Below, in pieces: positions 1-5,288 of a stretch of 5,412 nt of DNA. This stretch comes from an uncultured Bdellovibrionales bacterium (GTDB taxonomy: Bacteria; Bdellovibrionota; Bdellovibrionia; Bdellovibrionales; JAMPXM01), in assembly GCA_937927435.1 (NCBI GenBank), contig CALBDW010000096.1:1-5412 (forward strand), written 5' to 3'. Numbering within the stretch: position 1 is the first letter of the stretch; every line of letters starts with the position of its first letter. The position numbers and the translations under genes are program-made. Under the pieces are notes generated by a model. It did no database searches, had not been told where the DNA came from, and worked only from the letters and a program-made list of their open reading frames with translations.

Positions 1-95
1 AGCTTCCACTCACGGATCTTATCCATGAGGGCCAACGTCTCCATTCCGATCTCTTTTGCGAATTCAAATACTTTCGGTTGACTCACGTTTTCCAT
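1..95 (-). CDS. infB: Translation initiation factor IF-2, N-terminal fragment
   Basis: IF-2 is the GTPase that places initiator fMet-tRNA on the 30S subunit and promotes 50S joining. Only the first 31 codons are in the window; the gene runs off the left edge. The translation begins MENVSQPKVFEFAKEIGM and continues with a DKIREW segment, which matches the small helical IF-2 N-terminal subdomain (a V-x-E-x-A-K-E pattern followed by a short helix). The GTPase domain is outside the window. It lies 96 bp downstream of nusA on the same strand, the usual order. The ATG at 95-93 has no well-spaced Shine-Dalgarno. An in-frame TTG at 107-105 is preceded by GGAAGG at about 5 bases and would add four residues, so the exact start is uncertain. 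The family call is solid because of both sequence and context. Confidence 0.88.
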   Translation of the reverse strand, partial: MENVSQPKVFEFAKEIGMETLALMDKIREWK

Positions 96-163
96 CTCTT
101 TGTTCAATTCCGCCTTCCGCTCCGACAGGCACCGTTTTTATTCCACTTTCACCAACAATTCGT

Positions 164-179
164 GCGCCCATCCTGGCGC
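164..179 (-). repeat. Small hairpin in nusA-infB spacer
   Basis: In the spacer between nusA and infB the transcript can form a 5-bp perfect stem, GCGCC/GGCGC, around a 6-base loop. No T-run follows, so it is not an intrinsic terminator. The spacer is under 100 bp, and no ylxR-like frame is seen in it. The hairpin may be incidental. Confidence 0.3.
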
Positions 180-191
180 GAGCGACGAAAA

Positions 192-1619
192 TTATTCCGC
201 GTTGCCGCCCGACTCCTCTTGAGCGCCTTCAGCGTCTTCCTTGCTCGCCAAAGCCGCCAATTCCTGACGGAGCCGCTCGTCTGCTTGAGACTTCGCATTG
301 CCCGTCGCCACTTTCTCGGCGGCTTTAACCGGCGCGGTCGGGACCGGCACTCCTTCCTTCGCGTATTTCTCAACCAACGCTTTCGCGTCGGCGATCAGCT
401 TCTCCGCTTTTTCAGGCGACTCGTAGCCGGGGATCGCCATCACGTCGGCCACATTCGCCTCGGCCAAGCTTTGGAAGTTTCCGAAACCGCTCTGGAAGAT
501 ATTTTGCGCCATGGTCTCAGTCATTCCCGGGATCAACATGAGGTTGAAGATCGCTTCAGCCGTTTTCGCCGCGGCCGCCGCTTCGGAGATGATGTCGAGC
601 TTCCAGCCCGTCAGCTTCGCGGCCAAACGAACGTTCTGGCCTTTCTTGCCGATCGCGAGGCTCAGCTGGTTATCAGGAACGACGATCTCCATTTCTTTAT
701 TCGCCTCATCGACGAACACCCGGGAAATTTCCGCTGGTGCGAGGGCATTGCACGCGAACCGCGTGATGTCCTCATCCCAAGGAACGATGTCGATCTTCTC
801 GCCGCGCAATTCTTGAACGACATTCTGAACGCGCGAGCCTTTCATGCCGACACACGCGCCCACCGGATCGACCGACGGATCTTTCGAGTAAACGGCGATT
901 TTCGCACGCACACCGGGCTCGCGGGCCGCCGCCATGATCTGCACAATCCCGTCGTAAATTTCGGGAACTTCCATTTCAAAAAGCTTGATCAGGTACTGTT
1001 CGCTCGCGCGCGACATGATGATCTGCGGTCCGCGCGTCGTCTGGCGGACATCCGCGATGTACCCTTGAATACGGTCTCCCGGCTTATACACCTCACCAGG
1101 GATTTGTTCGCGCGGCGGGATATACGCTTCGGTCCGTCCGAGGTCGACGACGATCGCGCCTCTTTCAACCCGTCTCGCGATACCGGATGCGATTTCGCCC
1201 TTCCGCTGCTCGAACTCGCTGAAAATGATCTCGCGTTCCGCGTCGCGCACCCGCTGCGTGATGATTTGTTTCGCAGTTTGCGCCGCGATCCGGCCCAATT
1301 CCGTCGTATCTAACTTGATACCGATTGAGTCGTGGATCTGGATGTCGGGGTTCAACTCGCGAGCTTCATCAAGCGTGATTTCGATCTCTTCGTCGACGAA
1401 GTCTTCAGGCGCCACGACTTCCTTGAACTCGTACAACTCGACTTCGCCAGTTTCCTCGTTATAGGTAGCCTCGATCTCCCGGTAAGTGCCGTACTTTTTG
1501 CGCGCGGCCACCAACATCCCTTGGATAACGGCATCGATCACGACCTGTTTGTCGATCCCCTTATCCTTGCCCACTTGTTCGATCATCCGACTCAATTCGG
1601 AGAAATTATCGCCTGCCAT
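192..1619 (-). CDS. nusA: Transcription termination/antitermination factor NusA
   Basis: NusA binds RNA polymerase and nascent RNA, modulating pausing, intrinsic and Rho-dependent termination and antitermination. The 475-residue product shows the full order: an N-terminal RNAP-binding domain (about 1-125), an S1 domain (about 135-200, with GAIVVDLGRTEAYIP), KH1 (about 230-285, GACVGMKGSRVQ at 254-265) and KH2 (about 300-345, LAIGKKGQNVRLAAKLTGWK at 321-340). A single helix-hairpin-helix-like acidic-repeat domain follows (about 355-420, IPGM and IPGYE turns), then an Ala/Glu-rich tail. It is longer than the 371-residue Bacillus form that lacks C-terminal repeats and slightly shorter than the 495-residue E. 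coli form with two. The ATG is supported by GAGAGG five bases upstream and by conserved alignment from the first residues. It sits between rimP and infB, the standard operon position. No missing key residue was noticed. Confidence 0.97.
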   Translation of the reverse strand: MAGDNFSELSRMIEQVGKDKGIDKQVVIDAVIQGMLVAARKKYGTYREIEATYNEETGEVELYEFKEVVAPEDFVDEEIEITLDEARELNPDIQIHDSIGIKLDTTELGRIAAQTAKQIITQRVRDAEREIIFSEFEQRKGEIASGIARRVERGAIVVDLGRTEAYIPPREQIPGEVYKPGDRIQGYIADVRQTTRGPQIIMSRASEQYLIKLFEMEVPEIYDGIVQIMAAAREPGVRAKIAVYSKDPSVDPVGACVGMKGSRVQNVVQELRGEKIDIVPWDEDITRFACNALAPAEISRVFVDEANKEMEIVVPDNQLSLAIGKKGQNVRLAAKLTGWKLDIISEAAAAAKTAEAIFNLMLIPGMTETMAQNIFQSGFGNFQSLAEANVADVMAIPGYESPEKAEKLIADAKALVEKYAKEGVPVPTAPVKAAEKVATGNAKSQADERLRQELAALASKEDAEGAQEESGGNAE

Positions 1620-1639
1620 TTCGCCTCTCTCTGAACGTT

Positions 1640-1661
1640 GAAAGCTTTTTTTTGAGCTTTC
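1640..1661 (-). repeat. Perfect 7-bp hairpin just upstream of nusA
   Basis: GAAAGCT (1640-1646) and AGCTTTC (1655-1661) are exact reverse complements around an 8-base loop, which is CAAAAAAA in the minus-strand transcript. It ends about 20 bases before the nusA start and just before its GAGAGG ribosome-binding site. There is no U-run after the stem in the minus direction, so it is not an intrinsic terminator for this operon. It could be an RNA stability or processing element, or part of a nusA leader structure. Confidence 0.55.
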
Positions 1662-1842
1662 AGCGGAAAAACGTCCGCTCTGTTTTCAGCCCTTTTTCAA
1701 TTACACTCTTGCTTTTGGGATTCTCTCGGAGTTGCCGAATGAAAGCCGCACGACGTTCTGTCGGCCTTTTCAGGTCCGGCGCCTCTTCGAGGCCCACTGA
1801 GGGCCACCGAAGCGACTCGCCCTCAATAGCGACCCGCTCCAA
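1660..1842 (-). CDS. Possible small protein between rimP and nusA (60 aa)
   Basis: I do not recognise this product. The frame runs 60 codons from a TTG at 1842-1840 to TGA. What favours translation is a strong Shine-Dalgarno, GAGGTGA, overlapping the rimP stop codon and nine bases ahead of the TTG, in the correct strand and operon. The product is highly charged (many Arg, Glu, Lys), with no membrane segment, signal peptide, cysteine pair or recognised motif; it would be soluble. Against it: a TTG start, short length, overlap of its 3' end with a hairpin, and other perfect inverted repeats inside it (1781-1793 and 1791-1805), so the interval may instead be a structured RNA leader. It could also be a remnant of an older gene. 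Confidence is low. Confidence 0.3.
   Translation of the reverse strand: MERVAIEGESLRWPSVGLEEAPDLKRPTERRAAFIRQLRENPKSKSVIEKGLKTERTFFR
1662..1679 (-). repeat. Perfect 6-bp hairpin adjoining the previous one
   Basis: AGCGGA (1662-1667) and TCCGCT (1674-1679) form an exact inverted repeat with a 6-base loop, CGTTTT in the transcript. It abuts the 1640-1661 hairpin with no gap, giving two stacked stem-loops in a row. If the 60-codon ORF here is real, this stem covers its last codons and the first base of its stop codon. Confidence 0.5.
1781..1805 (-). repeat. Two overlapping perfect inverted repeats in rimP-nusA interval
   Basis: GCCTC/GAGGC (1781-1785 and 1789-1793, triloop GAA in the transcript) overlaps GGCCC/GGGCC (1791-1795 and 1801-1805, 5-base loop). 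The two stems share bases 1791-1793, so they are mutually exclusive, as seen in switching RNA structures. GC-rich 5-bp stems also arise by chance, so function is only a possibility. Confidence 0.35.
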
Positions 1843-1851
1843 AGGCCCGGT

Positions 1852-1858
1852 TCACCTC
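1852..1858 (-). promoter_or_regulatory. Strong Shine-Dalgarno overlapping the rimP stop
   Basis: The minus strand reads GAGGTGA here, seven matches to the anti-Shine-Dalgarno complement TAAGGAGGTGA, and its first bases are part of the rimP TGA. The only nearby start with a reading frame of any length is the TTG at 1842-1840. A GTG inside the motif opens only a ten-codon frame. This site is the main argument for translation of the 60-codon ORF. Confidence 0.4.
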
Positions 1859-2423
1859 AGCTTTTGGCTTTCCCCTTCTTCTGATGCGACTTCTTCTTTT
1901 CAGAAGGTTCGGAAAACTCAAAAACCATGTGCGCTTTTGTAACTGATTCCAGTGGCACGAAAATTTCGGCCGCCGAATCTTCCAATTCGATCTCAAGCCG
2001 CAAGCTTTTCTCATCGAAGGCTTTCAGAATGCCTTCGACCTGCTTGGTTTTGCCGAGCGCTTGAGCCAAGCCTTCGTTGAACTGCGCCAGCGGCGCAAAA
2101 GCCCTGACCGAAATTTTCTTTCCTAAGGCCTTTTCGTAGTGTCTTGGCTCCCGCAATACGCGCTCGAGGCCGGGACTCGAAACCTCGAGGTTGTAAGCCC
2201 CTCCCGGGACGAGGTCTTCGACGTCCAACAACAAATTCAATCCGCGCGAGACGTTCGTGCAATCGTCGATCGAAACTCCGCCTTCAACGTCCTTATCGAT
2301 GAAAACGCGCAGAGTACGGCTTCTGCCGCCCCCTACGAATTCGATATCGTAGAGGTAGCACCCCTCGCGGGCCGCCACTTCTTCCGCCATCTGGCGGATC
2401 TGATTCAAAGTCTGTGCGTTCAT
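1857..2423 (-). CDS. rimP: Ribosome maturation factor RimP
   Basis: RimP (formerly YhbC) is a cytoplasmic assembly factor needed for maturation of the 30S subunit. The 188-residue product carries the family hallmarks. The N-terminal alpha/beta domain (about 1-92) contains SIDDCTNVSRGLN at 51-63 and the highly conserved LEVSSPGLERVL at 79-90. An SH3-like C-terminal domain follows (about 97-171, starting with GKKISVRAF and including GILKAFDEKSLRLEI). A lysine-rich tail (about 172-188) makes it longer than the roughly 150-residue E. coli protein; such basic tails are compatible with rRNA contact but this is inference. The ATG matches the usual N-terminus; its Shine-Dalgarno is weak (GGGGAAG about 12 bases upstream) and lies in a small TTCC/GGAA fold. 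It is first of the rimP-nusA-infB group. Confidence 0.96.
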   Translation of the reverse strand: MNAQTLNQIRQMAEEVAAREGCYLYDIEFVGGGRSRTLRVFIDKDVEGGVSIDDCTNVSRGLNLLLDVEDLVPGGAYNLEVSSPGLERVLREPRHYEKALGKKISVRAFAPLAQFNEGLAQALGKTKQVEGILKAFDEKSLRLEIELEDSAAEIFVPLESVTKAHMVFEFSEPSEKKKSHQKKGKAKS

Positions 2424-2460
2424 GCGCGTGTCAGTCTTCCCCGGGAAATCGCCGGTTGGG

Positions 2461-2481
2461 CAATCGACGCGTGTTCGATTG
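2461..2481 (-). repeat. Perfect 7-bp inverted repeat in rimP leader
   Basis: CAATCGA (2461-2467) and TCGATTG (2475-2481) are exact reverse complements with a 7-base spacer. It lies between the upstream terminator and the rimP start, in the 5' untranslated region of rimP. It may be a leader hairpin or a binding site for a dimeric regulator. Confidence 0.5.
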
Positions 2482-2485
2482 CACC

Positions 2486-2509
2486 AAAAAAAAAGGCCCT
2501 AATAGGGCC
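2486..2509 (-). terminator. Rho-independent terminator after the acetyltransferase gene, before rimP
   Basis: In the minus-strand transcript GGCCCT-ATT-AGGGCC forms a perfect 6-bp GC-rich stem with a 3-base loop, followed directly by nine U residues. It is 63 bases past the stop of the acetyltransferase gene and ends 62 bases before the rimP ATG. It either ends the upstream unit or acts as an attenuator in the rimP leader. Confidence 0.92.
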
Positions 2510-2538
2510 ACCACTACTTGCCTTAACTACAGTGGCAG

Positions 2539-2567
2539 TTGATATCAGATAACCCCCTCAAACGCAA
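2539..2567 (-). promoter_or_regulatory. Weak candidate sigma-70-like promoter for rimP operon
   Basis: On the minus strand, TTGCGT (2567-2562) and TATCAA (2544-2539) are 17 bases apart, with 3 of 6 and 4 of 6 matches to the -35 and -10 consensus. Between the terminator and rimP I see nothing better. If used, transcription would start around 2532 and the terminator would lie inside the leader. The match is poor and the promoter is unproven. Confidence 0.2.
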
Positions 2568-2571
2568 GAGT

Positions 2572-3027
2572 TTATCCGTAGTTATAAAGCACGGCCGTCC
2601 CTCCATCGGCATAATAACCGCGCCTTCTTCCCACTTCCCGGAAGCCAAGATTCTCGTATAGCCGCCGAGCAGGTTCATTCTCCTCGTGCACCTCAAGCCA
2701 GATGGACTTTCCCTCAGGTTTCACCTCGATCACTTTCGAAAGGAGAGCTCTCATTAGCCCTTGCCGCTTTGCATTATTTCGAGTTGCGAGAAATCCGATT
2801 TCCCAGGCCTCACCGACATCGCGATAAAGCACAAAAGCGCGAATCTGTTGCGATGCATCGCGAAGAACCAATCCGCCGTGCTCACACTCTTCGGCGACTT
2901 GAGACAATTCCCACCGAGGACCGATCGGAAACTCGGAATACCGATAAACCTCTTCGATGAGCGCGAAGATCTCGCCCGCATCCTGCGGGCGAACCGGCTC
3001 AAAAAGAAAACCCCGCACGTCCGCCAT
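2572..3027 (-). CDS. RimI-like GNAT family N-acetyltransferase
   Basis: GNAT enzymes move an acetyl group from acetyl-CoA to an amine; RimI acetylates the N-terminal alanine of ribosomal protein S18. The 151-residue product has a GNAT layout: N-terminal strand-helix part (about 1-70), acetyl-CoA-binding motif A with KRQGLMRALL at 87-96, then LEVHEEN at 111-117 and ARRLYENLGF at 120-129, and YY at 138-139. These last segments closely follow RimI (LEVR..N..A..LYE.LGF..YY). Glu112 and Tyr124 fall at the same spacing as the catalytic Glu103/Tyr115 of E. coli RimI. Met92 replaces the usual Gly/Ala of the Q/R-x-x-G-x-G/A motif, so a different GNAT substrate is possible. The ATG has AGGTG four bases upstream; the start is 11 bp after the preceding gene, implying an operon. 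A strong terminator follows. Confidence 0.85.
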   Translation of the reverse strand: MADVRGFLFEPVRPQDAGEIFALIEEVYRYSEFPIGPRWELSQVAEECEHGGLVLRDASQQIRAFVLYRDVGEAWEIGFLATRNNAKRQGLMRALLSKVIEVKPEGKSIWLEVHEENEPARRLYENLGFREVGRRRGYYADGGTAVLYNYG

Positions 3028-3038
3028 TCAGCACCTGA

Positions 3039-3758
3039 TCACCCAGCGATGAAATTTCGCGCTTTGTATTTGCGCCGAAGAACTTCTCGCCATTCCGAGA
3101 GCCGTCGTTCCGTTTGCTGCTTAATCAGAAACGTCTTGATATTGTCCTTGAACGCCGAAAACGGGAGGCTGCCGAACTTGAGGCGATTTCTTCGGTAATA
3201 GGCCAAGGCGTCCTCGTCCGTAACGGGCGCCAACTGCGGATCACTTTTTAGGCGTTCAAACTCTTTGGCGATCAACTTGCGCTCGACCATCTGGCGTAAT
3301 TCCTCGGAAGAAACATCGAGCTGTTTCCAACCGGAGTTGTGCGCCCAAACCTCATGAACAGCCTGAATAGCGGAGGCCACGTCAAAACGTCCGGAGGGCT
3401 GCGTGGAAAGCAGTTTCGCTTCCAGATAGACCGCCCACTCGTCCAGAACTTTACCGACTTCTGCCGGGAACGTTTTCCCCTGCTCGTCGAGAATCTGCAA
3501 CTTAACCGATGCTTCTCCCCCCTTTGCTTTGAGCGCCTTTTCGATCGCGTCGTTGATCTTGACCTCACGGCTCGTCACGATGTGCTGGTCGACCTCGCCG
3601 ACAGCCCGGGTTAGAACGCGCGCGGCCGATCTTTTGGCAGCTGGAGTTTCCCCCGCCTCCTTGGCCGATCGTCCCGACACCGTATTCGCATGGCCACCGA
3701 GAGGAAGAGCCCAAATAAAGAACATGAAACTGATTGAAACGATTGAGGGGCGAATCAC
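3039..3758 (-). CDS. Predicted periplasmic SurA N-domain-like chaperone, no PPIase domain
   Basis: The 239-residue product starts with a basic residue, a hydrophobic segment (about 7-20) and an A-x-A-like site near GGHA/N at 24-25, a Sec signal peptide. The rest resembles the helical N-terminal domain of SurA: a VGEVDQHIVTSREVKI segment at 53-68 (SurA-type NG-x-x-I-T-S start), a long helical middle, ELRQMVERKLIAKEF at 153-167, and a basic C-terminal helix with LIKQQTERRLSEWRE at 211-225. No parvulin domain is present, so a holdase-like role for outer-membrane or secreted proteins is an inference. The start is GTG at 3758-3756, the only start upstream of the signal peptide before an in-frame TGA at 3773-3771; no clear Shine-Dalgarno. 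ATG at 3725 would drop the basic residue. It is followed after 11 bp by the acetyltransferase gene. Confidence 0.72.
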   Translation of the reverse strand: MIRPSIVSISFMFFIWALPLGGHANTVSGRSAKEAGETPAAKRSAARVLTRAVGEVDQHIVTSREVKINDAIEKALKAKGGEASVKLQILDEQGKTFPAEVGKVLDEWAVYLEAKLLSTQPSGRFDVASAIQAVHEVWAHNSGWKQLDVSSEELRQMVERKLIAKEFERLKSDPQLAPVTDEDALAYYRRNRLKFGSLPFSAFKDNIKTFLIKQQTERRLSEWREVLRRKYKARNFIAG

Positions 3759-3784
3759 AAAAACAGTTTGTCAGATCCCGCCGC

Positions 3785-3823
3785 AAAAATAAAGGCTCTC
3801 GGGAGTCAGCACCGAGAGCCTTT
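3785..3823 (-). terminator. Rho-independent terminator after the outer-membrane protein gene
   Basis: GGCTCTCGG (3794-3802) and CCGAGAGCC (3812-3820) make a perfect 9-bp stem, extendable by three A-T pairs, with a 9-base loop. In the minus-strand transcript it is followed by UUUAUUUUU. It ends only about 27 bases before the GTG of the next gene. Because the other side is also T-rich (TTTT at 3821-3824) it may work weakly in both directions, though no plus-strand gene feeds it. Confidence 0.92.
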
Positions 3824-3844
3824 TCCGTTATCGCAACTGAACAT

Positions 3845-3876
3845 GGGACCGACTTGACTGAACCACAGTCGGTCCC
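3845..3876 (-). repeat. Perfect 10-bp hairpin after the outer-membrane protein stop
   Basis: GGGACCGACT (3845-3854) and AGTCGGTCCC (3867-3876) are exact reverse complements with a 12-base loop. It begins ten bases after the stop codon and precedes the terminator at 3785-3823. It has no U-run, so it is probably a 3' stability or processing hairpin, not a terminator. Confidence 0.7.
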
Positions 3877-3886
3877 GGCGTCGATC

Positions 3887-5089
3887 TTAGAACGTGAACC
3901 GTCCAACCAAGTTCAGCATGTAGTAGTTCAGACGTTCCGGATCGTTCTTCGTTTGCGACAGGACGAACGATTCGCGCGGCCGCAGATTCTGTTTGTATCC
4001 CAGGTTGGTCATATACCGGAAGTCGACGCCGACCGCGAAATTGTCGGTCACTTGCAGATCGGCTCCAGCCAACGCACCGACGTCAACAGCATCCGACGTG
4101 CGGAATTCGAAGGAATCGAAGCTGTAAACACGGCGGGTGTACGACAGGAGGGCACCAGCCAACGGACGGAAGCGGCCCGGCAAGATCGCGTACTTCAAAG
4201 CCGCCGACACGCTGTATTGGCGCATGTCAACGATCATCGGGTACGGCGAAGGATAGTAACCACCCCAAGCGTTGTAGTACAGTTTCTCGATCTGGTAGTT
4301 GCCGTAGGTAAATGCGCCTTCCGCGATCAAACGGTCCGGCAGCATCGTACCGACAGCGAAACCGAATCCGAGCGAGCTGTTGACGTTCACGACTTGGTCG
4401 TAATTACCAAAGCTCGCGAAACCCGAAATATAGTATTCAGTGCGCTTGTGGGGTTTCGCTTCTTCGAGCGCCGCACGGATTTCCGCGCGGATGTCGACTT
4501 TCTCGGCTTCTTTCAAATCGTCATCATCGCCGTACTCTTCAGCGGCCGTTTTATAACGGGCTTTCGAAGGCTTCTCAGCCTGCTCGACGACCACCGGAGC
4601 CGCGATCACTTGCTGAACCGGTTGAACTTGCGGAGCCGGAGTCGGGGCCGTTTCCGTCACGACCGGCGCGATCGCGCTGTTGAATTTTTCCCGGCGTTTC
4701 ATTTCATCCTCGATCCGCGCACGCTCAAGCGCTTGCACGATGCCGTCTTCCGTCGCAGCTTCCGTCGCCTGACGACGCTTACGCATCAGTTCGGCTTGGG
4801 ACGGAGTGAGCGGCGAATCTTGGATCACCGAAACGGGCTGTTCTTGAACCTGAGCCTGAGCCGACTCTTGGTTCGCACCCTGATAGCTTTGCACGCGCTG
4901 GTTGTTGAGGATCACGATCGGCTGGCTTTGCGGCGCAACGTTAGCCGGTGTGGGCTCCGCAACAACTTCCACTGAACTCGCATCCGCACCCAATTCGTCG
5001 GCGACCGTGCGAACGCTGACTTCTTCCTGCGCCAAAGCCGCCACTGGGCCGGCAACCATCAGAGACAATATGGCCAACAAAGCTTTCAT
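3887..5089 (-). CDS. Outer-membrane beta-barrel protein with long periplasmic N-terminal region
   Basis: The 400-residue product has a Sec signal peptide (MKALLAILSLMVAGPVAALA, cleavage after Ala20). Residues about 21-95 are Gln/Val/Pro-rich; about 96-137 are charged and probably helical (LMRKRRQATEAATEDG, ERARIEDEMKRREK); about 140-172 are Pro/Val/Gln-rich; an acidic DDDD patch is at 188-191; another charged helix spans about 193-212. From 218 on, eight amphipathic aromatic-rich strands can be marked, ending in NLVGRFTF with the C-terminal Phe expected for BAM recognition, an OmpA/OmpX-sized barrel. Function unknown; structural, adhesive or transport roles are possible. ATG at 5089-5087 is chosen because the signal peptide starts there and GGGAG lies eight bases upstream; a start 24 codons earlier would spoil the signal. 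It appears monocistronic, with a terminator after it. Confidence 0.88.
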   Translation of the reverse strand: MKALLAILSLMVAGPVAALAQEEVSVRTVADELGADASSVEVVAEPTPANVAPQSQPIVILNNQRVQSYQGANQESAQAQVQEQPVSVIQDSPLTPSQAELMRKRRQATEAATEDGIVQALERARIEDEMKRREKFNSAIAPVVTETAPTPAPQVQPVQQVIAAPVVVEQAEKPSKARYKTAAEEYGDDDDLKEAEKVDIRAEIRAALEEAKPHKRTEYYISGFASFGNYDQVVNVNSSLGFGFAVGTMLPDRLIAEGAFTYGNYQIEKLYYNAWGGYYPSPYPMIVDMRQYSVSAALKYAILPGRFRPLAGALLSYTRRVYSFDSFEFRTSDAVDVGALAGADLQVTDNFAVGVDFRYMTNLGYKQNLRPRESFVLSQTKNDPERLNYYMLNLVGRFTF

Positions 5090-5138
5090 AAACCTGACTC
5101 CCTTTTTTTCTTTCCGCCCGAGATTCACTCTCGAGTGC

Positions 5139-5165
5139 GGCCGTGAATGAATGACGTTCACGGCC
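5139..5165 (-). repeat. Perfect 9-bp hairpin in the leader of the outer-membrane protein gene
   Basis: GGCCGTGAA (5139-5147) and TTCACGGCC (5157-5165) are exact reverse complements around a 9-base loop. It lies 50-76 bases upstream of the ATG, most likely in the 5' untranslated region, and has no U-run. Roles could include mRNA stability, a regulatory leader structure, or an operator for a dimeric protein. Confidence 0.65.
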
Positions 5166-5288
5166 CGGCTGGAGCAAGCCGCGTGCCGAACTGCCGCTTC
5201 GTTCCGAAGGCTATTTTTGGGCGTCAGCTCGCATTAAAACGGCAATGGCAAATTTCACTCGGTAGGAGCAACAGGGTGGGAATGCACC

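Noticed and set aside
78..1313. Long plus-strand open frame of 411 codons
   Set aside because: It is antisense to nusA, whose protein is fully recognisable. Its translation is Arg/Phe/His-rich with no motif, as expected from the opposite frame of a GC-biased gene.
1652..1942. Plus-strand 96-codon frame across the rimP-nusA interval
   Set aside because: It overlaps the rimP 3' end in antisense, is Ser/Arg-rich, lacks a plausible ribosome-binding site, and no other plus-strand gene is present.
3734..4975. Long plus-strand open frame of 413 codons
   Set aside because: Antisense to the outer-membrane protein gene; Arg/Asp/Phe-rich composition, no motif, no sensible start signal. Treated as a shadow.
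5090..5161. Upstream in-frame extension (24 codons) of the outer-membrane protein
   Set aside because: It would place a charged stretch before the signal peptide and lies across the Shine-Dalgarno and the leader hairpin; the internal ATG at 5089 has the right ribosome-binding site.
5190..5217. Plus-strand terminator-like CTTCG-TTC-CGAAG stem followed by TATTTTT
   Set aside because: The stem is only 5 bp, not directly followed by the T-run, and there is no plus-strand gene upstream to terminate.
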